Positions 52,472 through 60,966 of a DNA stretch of 64,000 nucleotides are shown one piece after another. Position numbers and translations under genes: made by a program. Position 1 is the first letter of the stretch. Every line of letters begins with the position of its first letter. The stretch lies in contig CAJUDS010000004.1 in assembly GCA_910585345.1 (NCBI GenBank), forward strand, positions 142,809 to 206,808. The letters run 5' to 3'. The notes below the pieces were generated by a model, which had not been told where the DNA came from, made no database searches, and worked only from the letters and a program-made list of their open reading frames with translations. This DNA is from an uncultured Lachnospiraceae bacterium. GTDB lineage: Bacteria; Bacillota; Clostridia; Lachnospirales; Lachnospiraceae.

Positions 52472-53410
52472 ATGAAAAAAACAATTTTACTCTTGTTTCT
52501 CGCCACTACTCTGCTGACCGCATGCGGACAACAGGCGGCGTCACCGGATATTACGCCTCCTGACGTTTCCGCGCCGGCTGCAGACAGCAGCGCGCCGCAG
52601 ACAGCGCCGGAGAGCGCTGACGCACCGAAGGCCGCCGCCAGCCCAGAGACGCCGCCGGAAAGCGCAGATACGGATCATCCTGCGGATGCGGCTCTTCCCG
52701 CCGATTCCATCGGACCGGTGAGTTTCACCCCAAACGAAAAGGGATATTCTATGGTATATGGAGGCGATACGCTGCATGCTTACTTCAAACGGAAAGATGT
52801 CATTCCCGGCAGCGGCAAAATGATAATCAAAAATTCTGCGGACAACTCTGTCGTGGAAGAAATTGACCTGCAGGATACGGACAAATGCGTTGTCGGAGAA
52901 CAGGACTCCACATTCAGCCTCCTGGACTGGGACGGCGGCACACATCTGATCATACAACTCGGAAAGATGCCTGCCAGCGGAGAATCCTATTATGTCAATC
53001 TGGAGGAAGGCGCTTTTACTTCCCAGGACGGTTCGCTTCTCTCCAAAGCCGTGACTGACAATTCCACCTGGTGTTACGGCGTCGCCGACTATGGTATCCT
53101 TCCCTCTCTTCCGAGCGGCTCCGCCGTCTATGTAGGCGATGTACTTTCTGCAAAAATCCTTGTCAGACAGCCTGCGGTCCTGGCCAAAATAGAAAACTAT
53201 GACGAAAACAGAGTCCGTTTCAATGACAAAGTATTTGAAAAGGATGCGGAACTGGAAATTAAAATTTACCAGATCGGAGAGGATTCCTTTACGGCCACCT
53301 TTTACGACGCCGACGACAATCCGATCGGAAGCCTTACGCTGTCCTACACTGCGTCTATGCCGCCGGAACCGGAAGAAGAGGCGCCCAGAAAATCCGTTAC
53401 CGATTTATAA
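52472..53410 (+). CDS. Lipoprotein of unknown function
   Basis: A 312-residue secreted protein: lipobox LLTACG, a Pro/Ala/Ser/Asp-rich linker to about residue 80, and a folded region with KGYSMVYGGDTLHAYFKRKD, FSLLDWDGGTHLIIQLG and an Ig-like C-terminal segment. I recognise no family. Start follows AAAGGAGCTTATT. Its last six bases overlap the convergent hisA. Confidence 0.75.
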   Translation: MKKTILLLFLATTLLTACGQQAASPDITPPDVSAPAADSSAPQTAPESADAPKAAASPETPPESADTDHPADAALPADSIGPVSFTPNEKGYSMVYGGDTLHAYFKRKDVIPGSGKMIIKNSADNSVVEEIDLQDTDKCVVGEQDSTFSLLDWDGGTHLIIQLGKMPASGESYYVNLEEGAFTSQDGSLLSKAVTDNSTWCYGVADYGILPSLPSGSAVYVGDVLSAKILVRQPAVLAKIENYDENRVRFNDKVFEKDAELEIKIYQIGEDSFTATFYDADDNPIGSLTLSYTASMPPEPEEEAPRKSVTDL

Positions 53411-54181
53411 ACCGATTTCATACAATACCCGGTCCAGTTCCATAGGACCGCCAAACAAATCTAGGGCGCTGCCGATAGTCGCATTGACACGGCCGCGTCC
53501 TGCTTTTTTCAGCAGGCGGATGTCCTCATAGGTATGAATGCCTCCTGCGTAAGTAACCGGAATTCCCGCCCAGGAACCAAGGAGCGTCACAAGCTCTGTC
53601 TCTATTCCTTCCGTCCTCCCCTCCACGTCTACTGCATGAACAAGGAATTCGCTGCAATACGCCGCAAAAAAATCCAATGCCTTCTGATCCAGCGCCACAT
53701 CCGTATAGTTCTGCCATCTGTCGGTCACAATATAATACTGTCCATCTTTTTTTCGGCAGCTTAAATCCAGGACCAGACGCTCCCTGCCAACTTCGCTCAC
53801 TATTTTTTCCAGATGATCGTATTGAACCTTTCCATCCTGAAAAACATAGGAAGTCACAATTACATGGGACGCGCCCCGCTCGAGGTATTCCGCCGCATTT
53901 TCCGCATGAATACCTCCGCCTGCCTGCAGCCCCTGCGGATAGGCCTGCAGCGCCAGAAGCGCCTGCCGCTTCGTTTCCGCGAAATATCTGCTTTCCGCCC
54001 GGTTTAACAAAATGACATGTCCGCCTGCAATCCCTTTTTCCCGGTACAAGCGGGCAAAATAATCCGCATCCTGCTCTGCCGTAAAGTTCTCCTGCGCAAA
54101 ATCTCCTTCATCACGCAGACTGGATCCTACAATCTGCTTTACTCTTCCGTTATGAATATCAATACATGGTCTGAACTGCAT
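53405..54181 (-). CDS. hisA: HisA, eukaryote-type ProFAR isomerase
   Basis: A 258-residue TIM-barrel enzyme. The N terminus MQFRPCIDIHNGRVKQIVGS and the features LQAGGGI, VILDL-like LVLDLSCRKKDG and TYAGGIHTYEDI match the HIS6-type HisA of fungi and plants more than the ordinary bacterial HisA. It isomerises ProFAR to PRFAR in histidine synthesis. No other his gene is near. Confidence 0.87.
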   Translation of the reverse strand: MQFRPCIDIHNGRVKQIVGSSLRDEGDFAQENFTAEQDADYFARLYREKGIAGGHVILLNRAESRYFAETKRQALLALQAYPQGLQAGGGIHAENAAEYLERGASHVIVTSYVFQDGKVQYDHLEKIVSEVGRERLVLDLSCRKKDGQYYIVTDRWQNYTDVALDQKALDFFAAYCSEFLVHAVDVEGRTEGIETELVTLLGSWAGIPVTYAGGIHTYEDIRLLKKAGRGRVNATIGSALDLFGGPMELDRVLYEIGL

Positions 54182-54350
54182 CTTTCTCTCCCGATCTTAT
54201 TTTTTATATTCTACATCAATTCCGGTTTTCATACAAACCAGCTCCTTTTATGCATAAAATTTTTATAGAAGAACATACTACCAATGAAAGAATCTGACAG
54301 GTATCCCTGTAGATTCCTATTTTCACAGCAAAAAGAAAAGGAGCGAGATT

Positions 54351-54797
54351 ATGAAAAAGTATGTAAAAGTACTGTCCCTTTCTCTTGTTCTCATTATGAT
54401 CTGCGCAGCAGTCACTGCCTGCGGCAAAAAGGATAATCAGAACAATCAGACGGGAACAACGAATGAATCAACGAATGATTCCGCAAACGGCAACACCGCA
54501 GGAAATACAAACGACACGACTACAGACAATAACGCCACCGACACTACCACAGGTTCCTCTACGGAAAATTCTGCCAATAATGATGCCGGCATGGGCAGTA
54601 CATCTGATGAAGCAGGCGCCACAGATGGAAACACTACAAATACAACGACCAGCAATGGCGGAAATGAAACGGCTCTGGACGAAGCCGGTGATGCCGTAGG
54701 AGATGTCGTGGATGATGCCGCTGACGGTATTTCCGACGCAGCCGATGGTGTATCGGACGTAACGGACGATATCGTCGGTTCCAGCGAAAATAACTAA
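54351..54797 (+). CDS. Low-complexity lipoprotein
   Basis: A 148-residue lipoprotein (lipobox AAVTACG). The mature part is nearly all Asn, Thr, Ser, Gly, Asp and Ala, ending in amphipathic repeats DAVGDVVDDAADGISDAADGV. No fold is recognisable; it may be a surface spacer. Clear AAAGGAGCGAGATT ribosome site. Confidence 0.75.
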   Translation: MKKYVKVLSLSLVLIMICAAVTACGKKDNQNNQTGTTNESTNDSANGNTAGNTNDTTTDNNATDTTTGSSTENSANNDAGMGSTSDEAGATDGNTTNTTTSNGGNETALDEAGDAVGDVVDDAADGISDAADGVSDVTDDIVGSSENN

Positions 54798-54836
54798 TCT
54801 CCGTCGAAGCTCTCATAAGCATAAGAAACTTTCACG

Positions 54837-54882
54837 AAAAGGCTGTTGTCATTTCCTCTTCCAGGAAATACAACAGCCCTTT
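54837..54882. terminator. Bidirectional terminator
   Basis: Nine-bp stem GGCTGTTGT/ACAACAGCC extended by an inner ATTTCCT/AGGAAAT, with AAAA before and TTTT after, between convergent genes. Confidence 0.88.
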
Positions 54883-54889
54883 TATTCTA

Positions 54890-56881
54890 TTATTTCATTT
54901 TTTCCACAATCGTTCCATCCTGATAAGCCTGAAGAAGCAGTTCCAGATGACCGATACTTTCCCGTAAATCCTTGCCGATATCCGTATCGGCTACCCGCAG
55001 TCGGCTGGCGGCAGTTTCAATCACAATGGAATCCGAAAAGATATCGGATTCATTCTGGATAGCCGCCTCTTTCGATTCGAATGTCTCATGCGCTACAAGA
55101 CGCATGCCATGCGAATTGGCAATGAGCGTATAGCCTGCAATACCTGTTTTCCCCTGATAAGCTTTGGAAAATCCGCCGTCAATAATCAGCAGTTTCCCGC
55201 CGCATTTAATCGGTGTCTCTCCTTTTTTCAGTTCTACAGGAACATGGCCGTTAACAATATGCGATTTTGTCTCATCCAGCCCAAACTCCCTGAGAATTTT
55301 ATTTAGTATCTCCTCATTGTCCATCAAACGGTAATAGCTGTTCTTTGTCTCCGTATGGACCGTCTTATCCTTTACAAAGTACCGTTCAAAGGTAGCCATC
55401 TTATCCTTGCCAAATACCGGCGAATTAGGCCCGGCCCAAATATACCAGATCATATCCTGGCCTTTCCGTTTTTCGGATACATTATGGCGGTTATAAAATC
55501 CTTTTCTCGCATAATGCTCCAGCACATCATACAAGGCTTTCCCTTTGTATGTCCTGCCGTCGATCTCTACTTGTTTAAAATTCCCTTCCTCATCCATCGG
55601 CACACAGCCATGATACAATAGGTTGGAATTGTATACTTTATACATTCCTCCTTTGGAAAACAGAAAACGGATATGTCGCTGCAGCTTCTCACAATGGACA
55701 AACGCCTGCCGCAGGCGTTCCATAAGCTGGGACTCCTCCTGCGTCAGCTTATAGGGATTGTCAGGATTGACAGTAGGAAAGTCCACATCTTTCATTTCAT
55801 ATGCCTTTCCGCCAATCATAACCGTTTTGTTCTCGTAATCAATCTTGTCCAAAAGGAGACGGTCATCCATATGAAATTCCGGATGACGCCTGATAACCTG
55901 ACCTTCCAGTTTAAACTGCAGAATTGCGATCGCCTTGTGCATCTTCATATCCATGCTCAGATCCTTTGTATTGTAATCCGTATTATAATTGATCGCAAAT
56001 ATATCACAGTTTGTATCCGCATAAGTCTCCATGGCAAACGTTACAAGCGGAATCAGGTTGATACCGTAGCCGTCCTCCAATGTATCCAGATTGCCATATC
56101 TGGCGGATAAGCGGATAACATTGGCAATACATGCCAGATGACCGCTGGCCGCCCCCATCCATACAATATCATGGTTCCCCCACTGGATATCCACAGAATG
56201 ATACTCCTGCAGCGTATCCATAATAATATGCGGCCCCGGCCCTCTGTCATAGATATCCCCTACAATATGAAGATGATCAATGACAAGACGCTGGATCAGC
56301 CTGCTCAGCGCAATGATAAAGTCCGGCGCGCTGCCGATACGGATAATCGTATGGATAATTTCGTTGTAATAGGCTTCTTTGTCCTGCACTTCCGCTTTTT
56401 CGGTAATCAATTCCTCAATAATATAGGCAAAATCCTCTGGCAGCGCTTTTCTCACCTTGGAGCGGGTATATTTGGAGCATACGCGCTTCGTAATCTGCAC
56501 AAGCCGGTACAAGGTGATCTTATACCAGTCCTTGATATTGGCATCGTCTTCCTGCTGCTTTATCAGTTCCAGCTTTTCCTGCGGATAATAAATCAGCGTA
56601 GCCAGACTTTTTTTGTCCCGGTTGCTCAGCGTATTGCCAAATTCTTCGTCGATCTTGCTTCTCACTGAACCGGATCCGTTTTTCAGCACATGGTTAAACT
56701 GTTCGTACTCTCCGTGGATGTCCGTCAAAAAATGTTCGGTCCCCTTGGGGAGGTTCAGAATCGCCTGTGAATTGATAATCTCCGTCGAAGCCGACGCAAT
56801 CGTCGGATACTGTTTCGCCAGTGTTTTTAAATACATCAGCTCCATTTCCGTCAAATTTTCACCGATTTTCTCATTATCCAT
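54890..56881 (-). CDS. fbp: Fructose-1,6-bisphosphatase, class III
   Basis: A 663-residue gluconeogenic enzyme of the Firmicutes class III type. Metallophosphatase motifs: TDIHGEYEQFNHVLKNGSGS, VGDIYDRGPGPH, WGNHDIVWMGAASG and VNGHVPVE. ATG follows GGAGGGAAAC; four upstream codons contain that site. It follows dapB by 45 bases and is probably co-transcribed. Confidence 0.96.
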   Translation of the reverse strand: MDNEKIGENLTEMELMYLKTLAKQYPTIASASTEIINSQAILNLPKGTEHFLTDIHGEYEQFNHVLKNGSGSVRSKIDEEFGNTLSNRDKKSLATLIYYPQEKLELIKQQEDDANIKDWYKITLYRLVQITKRVCSKYTRSKVRKALPEDFAYIIEELITEKAEVQDKEAYYNEIIHTIIRIGSAPDFIIALSRLIQRLVIDHLHIVGDIYDRGPGPHIIMDTLQEYHSVDIQWGNHDIVWMGAASGHLACIANVIRLSARYGNLDTLEDGYGINLIPLVTFAMETYADTNCDIFAINYNTDYNTKDLSMDMKMHKAIAILQFKLEGQVIRRHPEFHMDDRLLLDKIDYENKTVMIGGKAYEMKDVDFPTVNPDNPYKLTQEESQLMERLRQAFVHCEKLQRHIRFLFSKGGMYKVYNSNLLYHGCVPMDEEGNFKQVEIDGRTYKGKALYDVLEHYARKGFYNRHNVSEKRKGQDMIWYIWAGPNSPVFGKDKMATFERYFVKDKTVHTETKNSYYRLMDNEEILNKILREFGLDETKSHIVNGHVPVELKKGETPIKCGGKLLIIDGGFSKAYQGKTGIAGYTLIANSHGMRLVAHETFESKEAAIQNESDIFSDSIVIETAASRLRVADTDIGKDLRESIGHLELLLQAYQDGTIVEKMK

Positions 56882-56926
56882 GTTTCCCTCCATTCCGTTC
56901 CGCCTCCCAGACGCCAGAGCCCTCCT

Positions 56927-57694
56927 TTATGCCTGCCTTCCTTCTATAACATCGTGCATTGTATACAAGCCAGCCGGTTTGCCCGCCAGATATTTTGCCG
57001 CCTGCACCGCTCCTTTGGCAAATACCTCTCTGGAATATGCCCTGTGAGAAAATGTAATCACCTCGTCCGTTCCCGCAAAAATCACATCATGATCACCGAC
57101 AATCGTTCCGCCCCTGACCGCTGAAATGCCGATTTCCTTCGCCGGTCTGCTCTCTCTTCTTCCGCTTCTGTCATATACATAAGTATAGGCATGATCCAGC
57201 GCGTCATTCATAGAATCTGCCAATGCCAGCGCAGTGCCGCTTGGCGCATCAAGCTTCCGGTTATGATGCTTCTCCACAATCTCCATATCAAAACCCGCAT
57301 CTGCCAGTACGCCCGCCGCTTCCTTCAATAACTTCAGCAGCAGATTAATACCTAACGACATATTGGCCGACTTCAAAACTGCCACCTGCTTAGACGCCTC
57401 TTCCACTCTCCGTATCTGCTCTTCGCTCAGACCTGTCGTGCACAGCACGCAGGGTATCTTTTTCTGAACACAGTATGCCAGCAGCCCGTCCGCCGCCGCT
57501 ACCGATGCAAAGTCGATAACCACATCTGCCGCTGCATCACATTTGCCAATTTCCGCAAAAACCGGATACGGATTTTCCATTTGCCCGGAGATATCCACTC
57601 CTGCCACAACTTCTACGTCCGCATCATCCGCCGCCATTTTACTGACCATCTGCCCCATACGCCCGTTACAGCCATGTATCATTATTCTAATCAT
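56927..57694 (-). CDS. dapB: 4-hydroxy-tetrahydrodipicolinate reductase
   Basis: A 255-residue enzyme of lysine and diaminopimelate synthesis. NAD(P) motif IHGCNGRMGQMV at the N terminus and the substrate/catalytic motif EIVEKHHNRKLDAPSGTAL. The start follows AGAGGGATAAAGAAT; 13 extra upstream codons lack support. It is separated from dapA by two small membrane-protein genes and a mobile element. Confidence 0.96.
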   Translation of the reverse strand: MIRIMIHGCNGRMGQMVSKMAADDADVEVVAGVDISGQMENPYPVFAEIGKCDAAADVVIDFASVAAADGLLAYCVQKKIPCVLCTTGLSEEQIRRVEEASKQVAVLKSANMSLGINLLLKLLKEAAGVLADAGFDMEIVEKHHNRKLDAPSGTALALADSMNDALDHAYTYVYDRSGRRESRPAKEIGISAVRGGTIVGDHDVIFAGTDEVITFSHRAYSREVFAKGAVQAAKYLAGKPAGLYTMHDVIEGRQA

Positions 57695-57748
57695 ATTCTT
57701 TATCCCTCTTTTCATACTCTGTACCGCAGACACACTGCCGCACTGTTC

Positions 57749-57779
57749 AAAAAGTGCTCCGAACCAACATCCGGAGCAC
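57749..57779 (-). terminator. Terminator before dapB
   Basis: Eight-bp stem GTGCTCCG/CGGAGCAC followed by TTTTT on the minus strand; ends the small membrane-protein pair. Confidence 0.85.
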
Positions 57780-57812
57780 CTCTTTTAGCCAATCAGTTAA
57801 ATATCATTCCAT

Positions 57813-58169
57813 TTACATATATGGTATTGCCATAATAAAAAGAATCAGAATTGCGAAACTGAGCAGTATCCCAAGCGCCGATGCGACAATACCCGCAATC
57901 GCAACTCCCTTTAGGGGACATTTTTTTGTAAGACTGATAATGCCAAGCACAAGTCCTGCTATACTCAATCCGATGCCCAAAAGCGTCGACCAGCAAAACA
58001 AAATGGAAATGATACCGCAGGCAAGACTTCCTACCGCGTATTTTCCGCTTTTCTCCGGAATCGCATTGGAAACTACAACCGGACCGTTATAATTGTTTGC
58101 CGGAAAAGTCGTACAATTGACATCGTTTTGTCCCGCCATGTTCTGTGGAGCATTCTTATCCTCATTCAT
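57813..58169 (-). CDS. Small DUF4190-like membrane protein
   Basis: A 118-residue protein with two transmembrane helices: KYAVGSLACGIISILFCWS-type segment and VAIAGIVASALGILLSFAILI, separated by LVLGIISLTKKCPLKG, the layout of DUF4190 proteins. The N terminus is polar and Asn-rich. Function unknown. The ATG used has AGGGCGG eight bases before it; another ATG lies two codons upstream. It follows the next gene by 15 bases. Confidence 0.75.
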   Translation of the reverse strand: MNEDKNAPQNMAGQNDVNCTTFPANNYNGPVVVSNAIPEKSGKYAVGSLACGIISILFCWSTLLGIGLSIAGLVLGIISLTKKCPLKGVAIAGIVASALGILLSFAILILFIMAIPYM

Positions 58170-58184
58170 ACGCATACCGCCCTA

Positions 58185-58682
58185 TCATGCCATTCCTGCT
58201 GCGCCCATTGCCGCACCCATGCTAAACGCCAATACAAACAAAAGCGCTATCACAACAAGATATCCTACAAATCCGATAACAACCGCCTTGTAGTTTCTCT
58301 TCATCGCCTGTGGAATATACACAAACGTCGTCAGCAGCACCGCAGCGCAAATCCCTAATAAACCGCAGAAAATTCCGCTTACCACACTGATACCCACCAG
58401 CACCCATACCCATGCAGGTATTCCGGCCACCGGCTCATATTTGCTTCCGTCATCCTGATATGTACCGTTTACTGCCAGCCTTGCCTTTCTTCCAACCATC
58501 ACGACATGGCAGTTCGCGCCGGGAAAATCAATCGCATAATCGATTAAATTAACCCACCAGCTACTGCTTTTCACCTTGTAAAGATTGCCGTCCACCATAA
58601 TATGAACTTTCGATGAAAAAGCCTTCAACTCGCACGAAATGCTGTGCGGTGTCCCATTACTGTCCGTAATACTCCAATTCAT
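58185..58682 (-). CDS. Membrane protein of unknown function
   Basis: A 165-residue protein: a soluble beta-rich N-terminal half (MNWSITDSNGTPHSISCEL, FPGANCHVVMVGRKARLAVNG) then three hydrophobic helices (~88-108, ~112-124, ~132-160) ending AMGAAGMA. Start follows AAAAGGAGAATTTGGT. Probably an operon with the DUF4190-like gene. No family recognised. Confidence 0.72.
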   Translation of the reverse strand: MNWSITDSNGTPHSISCELKAFSSKVHIMVDGNLYKVKSSSWWVNLIDYAIDFPGANCHVVMVGRKARLAVNGTYQDDGSKYEPVAGIPAWVWVLVGISVVSGIFCGLLGICAAVLLTTFVYIPQAMKRNYKAVVIGFVGYLVVIALLFVLAFSMGAAMGAAGMA

Positions 58683-58803
58683 ACCAAATTCTCCTTTTCC
58701 CCTTCAAATTAAATATACATAAACACGATTTTTGTAAAAAAATCGAGCTTACTTCATATTACAAAATGTGCCGCCGTTTGTCAAGTATGCATCGCGCAAC
58801 AAT

Positions 58804-59184
58804 CAGGACAAACGCATGAATGAACAAATGATAAATATTTGTATGACAGCCATAGTGAATGCCCATTTGCCAAACTGACAGTTTCGGTATCAGCTCCTGC
58901 CTGCGGATATCGTATTTTCTAACTGCCCTGACTATTCCAATGGGATGTTCTACAAAAATATTATCTTTATGCCGTTGTACTTTCCACGCAGACGGACCGG
59001 ACGCGCCATCCGGGCGCGGACGGCGCGTAAAGGCCGTCTGCATGGGAAGATGTCTGCATAGCGCGCGGACTATTAGAAAATGCAGTCTTTTCTGCCCGGC
59101 GTACGCACAGAAATCTATGCCGGGCAGTGCCTAGGATAACCGATTCTGAATGTTCATAAAATGTTAACACATGCGTTTGTCGTG
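58804..59184. mobile_element. 381-bp MITE-like element with 15-bp inverted ends and 9-bp direct repeats
   Basis: The left end CAGGACAAACGCATG (58804-58818) is the inverted match, with one difference, of the right end CATGCGTTTGTCGTG (59170-59184). The 9-base word GCGCAACAA flanks it at 58794-58802 and 59185-59193, as a target duplication would, with one extra T on the left. No transposase domain is recognisable inside, so it must move in trans if it moves at all. Its last 95 bases are repeat R1. Confidence 0.78.
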
Positions 59185-59186
59185 GC
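59092..59186 (+). repeat. Dispersed repeat R1, copy 2
   Basis: Right part of the mobile element: 9-bp hairpin CTGCCCGGC...GCCGGGCAG (59092-59127) and a tail with AACAC.TGCGTTTGTCGTGGC. Matches 2069-2162 with scattered substitutions and one inserted base. Confidence 0.85.
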
Positions 59187-59225
59187 GCAACAACGCGAAA
59201 ATCCATGAAACATGACGAAACAAGT

Positions 59226-60110
59226 TTACAATACTCCAAATTCCTTCATTGCCTTCTCCAGCACCTTCACATGCTCCGGCTCCATCTCTGAAAGCGGCAT
59301 CCGCAGCGGCCCCGCCGCTCTTCCCTGCAGGTTCAGTCCCGCTTTGACCGGTATCGGATTCACCTCGCAGAACAGGGCGTCAATTAATGGAATCGCATCC
59401 AACTGGATTTTCAGACTGCCCGCTGCATCTCCCGCAAAAAATTTCGCACACATATCATGTGTCTGTCGCGGCGCAACATTGGAAAGCACCGAGATAACGC
59501 CCTGACCGCCCAAAGCCAGCAGTGCAACGACCTGATCGTCATTGCCGGAGTACAGATCCACACATCCGTCCGCCATCGACATGATTTTGGCAACCTGTGA
59601 GATATTGCCGGACGCTTCTTTCACACCTACAATATTCTTCACTTCTCTGCATAATCCGACAATTGTCTCAGGTGCAATATTGGTGCCTGTACGACTGGGT
59701 ACATTATACAAAATCATTGGGACAGACACGGAATCGGCAATCTTTTTGAAATGCTGGTAAAGCCCTTTCTGTGTTGCCTTATTGTAATAAGGCGTTACCA
59801 CAAGAATACCGTCTACACCGGCTTTTTCTGCCTCCTGGGACAAATAAACTGCTGTTTCCGTACAGTTGGATCCCGTACCGCCAATCACCGGAATCCTCCC
59901 CGCCACCTTTTGTACGCAATAACGGATCACATCCAGATGTTCCTCATGCGTAAGCGTGGATGCTTCTCCCGTTGTACCGCATACAATGATAGCGTCCGTA
60001 CCGCCTGTAATTTGAAATTCTATCAGTTCTGCAAATTTCTCATAGTTCACAGAACCATCCTCATGAAATGGTGTGACGATCGCTACACCCGCCCCCTGAA
60101 ACACTGCCAT
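59226..60110 (-). CDS. dapA: 4-hydroxy-tetrahydrodipicolinate synthase
   Basis: A 294-residue aldolase joining pyruvate and aspartate semialdehyde. Motifs: GTTGEASTLTHEEH, the catalytic Tyr in ILYNVPSRTGTNI and the Schiff-base Lys in VGVKEASGNI, plus SGNDDQVVALLALGGQGVISV. Start follows TTAAGGAGGAAAGAAAA. It has its own strong promoter inside the end of the cobalamin adenosyltransferase gene and a leader terminator (60126-60158) ending next to the ribosome site. Confidence 0.96.
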   Translation of the reverse strand: MAVFQGAGVAIVTPFHEDGSVNYEKFAELIEFQITGGTDAIIVCGTTGEASTLTHEEHLDVIRYCVQKVAGRIPVIGGTGSNCTETAVYLSQEAEKAGVDGILVVTPYYNKATQKGLYQHFKKIADSVSVPMILYNVPSRTGTNIAPETIVGLCREVKNIVGVKEASGNISQVAKIMSMADGCVDLYSGNDDQVVALLALGGQGVISVLSNVAPRQTHDMCAKFFAGDAAGSLKIQLDAIPLIDALFCEVNPIPVKAGLNLQGRAAGPLRMPLSEMEPEHVKVLEKAMKEFGVL

Positions 60111-60125
60111 TTTTCTTTCCTCCTT

Positions 60126-60158
60126 AAAAAAAAATGCTGACCCAACAGATGGGCCAGC
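60126..60158 (-). terminator. Leader terminator of dapA
   Basis: Minus strand GCTGGCCCA-TCTGT-TGGGTCAGC (9 bp, one G-U) followed by A and nine T residues, ending two bases before the AAGGAGG of dapA. An intrinsic terminator placed here can only act as an attenuator. Confidence 0.9.
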
Positions 60159-60200
60159 CAGAAAGCAAAATTACGATAGCGCCCCATCTGTAAGCAGATG
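60145..60200 (-). promoter_or_regulatory. Competing antiterminator of the dapA leader
   Basis: The leader segment ACAGATGGG (60183-60191) is exactly complementary to CCCATCTGT (60145-60153) of the terminator. It can instead pair with CATCTG (60195-60200) just upstream as a CATCTG-CTTA-CAGATG hairpin. So segment 1:2 pairing permits the terminator and 2:3 pairing prevents it, the classic attenuation layout. No T-box or L-box motif was found. Confidence 0.75.
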
Positions 60201-60241
60201 ACAGTCATACACTTCTTCAATGTATGCCCAAGATAAGATTC

Positions 60242-60268
60242 TCACGGAAACCTTCTCTTTCGGCGCAT
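60242..60268 (-). CDS. Possible leader peptide in the dapA leader
   Basis: An 8-codon frame encodes MRRKRRFP with GGGGAGG and AAGGG upstream of its ATG. It ends 42 bases before segment 1 of the attenuator. Five basic codons in a row are notable, but only one is Lys, so a lysine-sensing role is doubtful. Confidence 0.3.
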   Translation of the reverse strand: MRRKRRFP

Positions 60269-60360
60269 TTCCCTTTCCCTCCCCTTCTTCTGTGCCTGAC
60301 ACATCCGGAAAAATACTTTTGAAACACGCAACCTCTATCTCCATATTTGTTACTTCATTT

Positions 60361-60389
60361 ATCATAGCAGACATAAGAACCGCTGTCAA
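60361..60389 (-). promoter_or_regulatory. Consensus promoter for dapA
   Basis: Minus strand TTGACA (60384-60389), 17-base spacer, TATGAT (60361-60366). It overlaps the stop of the upstream gene and gives a leader of about 240 bases. Confidence 0.85.
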
Positions 60390-60874
60390 CACTTCAATGC
60401 GTCAATCTGATACACCTCATCCGTCACAGCGCAAACAGCCTCCCCGCTTTCAATACCGGTCATAATAATGGTGGTATCCATTGCTTTGGCATCCAGAATC
60501 TCCTGTAGTTCCGCCATTGTCATAATTCCGTTATCCAGCAGCGCCAACACTTCATCCAGCACAAGGAGATCACATTCCCCTGTGTGCAGCACCTTTTTGG
60601 CATAATTCAGACCATTTCTGATATTTTGTATCTCTTCCTCCTGATGGAGCGCAGACAGACTGTTAAAATCCCCGCTGGACTTTTCAAAACAGAAAAACTT
60701 GATTTCCGGTTCCAGGCGCTTCATAAACAAACTCTCTTTTTCCCCTCTTCCTTTCATAAACTGAATGATCACTGACCGCTTTCCCTGACAGGCTGCCTGC
60801 AGCGCCCTGCCGAGAGCCGCCGATGATTTTCCGTGTCCCCTGCCGCTGTAGACACATATCTTTCCCTGCTCCAT
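60386..60874 (-). CDS. Cob(I)alamin adenosyltransferase, CobO/BtuR type
   Basis: A 162-residue P-loop enzyme that attaches the adenosyl group to cob(I)alamin. Walker A-like YSGRGHGKSSAALGRAL, then IIQFMKGRGEKES and LLVLDEVLALLDNG. The P-loop reads GRGHGKS rather than the more usual GNGKGKT, but Lys and Ser/Thr remain. No other cobalamin genes are near. Confidence 0.88.
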   Translation of the reverse strand: MEQGKICVYSGRGHGKSSAALGRALQAACQGKRSVIIQFMKGRGEKESLFMKRLEPEIKFFCFEKSSGDFNSLSALHQEEEIQNIRNGLNYAKKVLHTGECDLLVLDEVLALLDNGIMTMAELQEILDAKAMDTTIIMTGIESGEAVCAVTDEVYQIDALKC

Positions 60875-60966
60875 ATCTCCTCCTGCAGACAGATTCCATG
60901 ATTTTCCATGAATCCGCTTGTTTTATGAAGCATAGCATATCCGTCGCAGAAACGCAAGCCGAACTG

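Larger units (their letters stand above)
58683..59225. other. 543-base gene-free stretch holding a mobile element
   Basis: Between the membrane-protein gene and dapA. Most of it is the element at 58804-59184. A 94-codon minus-strand frame (58759-59043) has no ribosome site and no domain I can name. Confidence 0.7.

Noticed and set aside
58759..59043. 94-codon minus-strand frame inside the mobile element, with a VEHPIG stretch recalling some transposase C termini
   Set aside because: The rest shows no transposase pattern, there is no ribosome site, and the frame runs past the element end. Too weak to name.
60171..60344. Longer open frame (about 57 codons) through the dapA leader as a protein gene
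   Set aside because: Its ATG is only a few bases after the predicted transcription start, has no ribosome site, and the 3' part is explained by the attenuator pairing. Kept only as a possible translated leader.
60111..60360. Lysine riboswitch or T-box upstream of dapA
   Set aside because: The leader lacks the T-box sequence (TGGNACCGCG) and recognisable L-box core motifs. Only the competing hairpins are supported.
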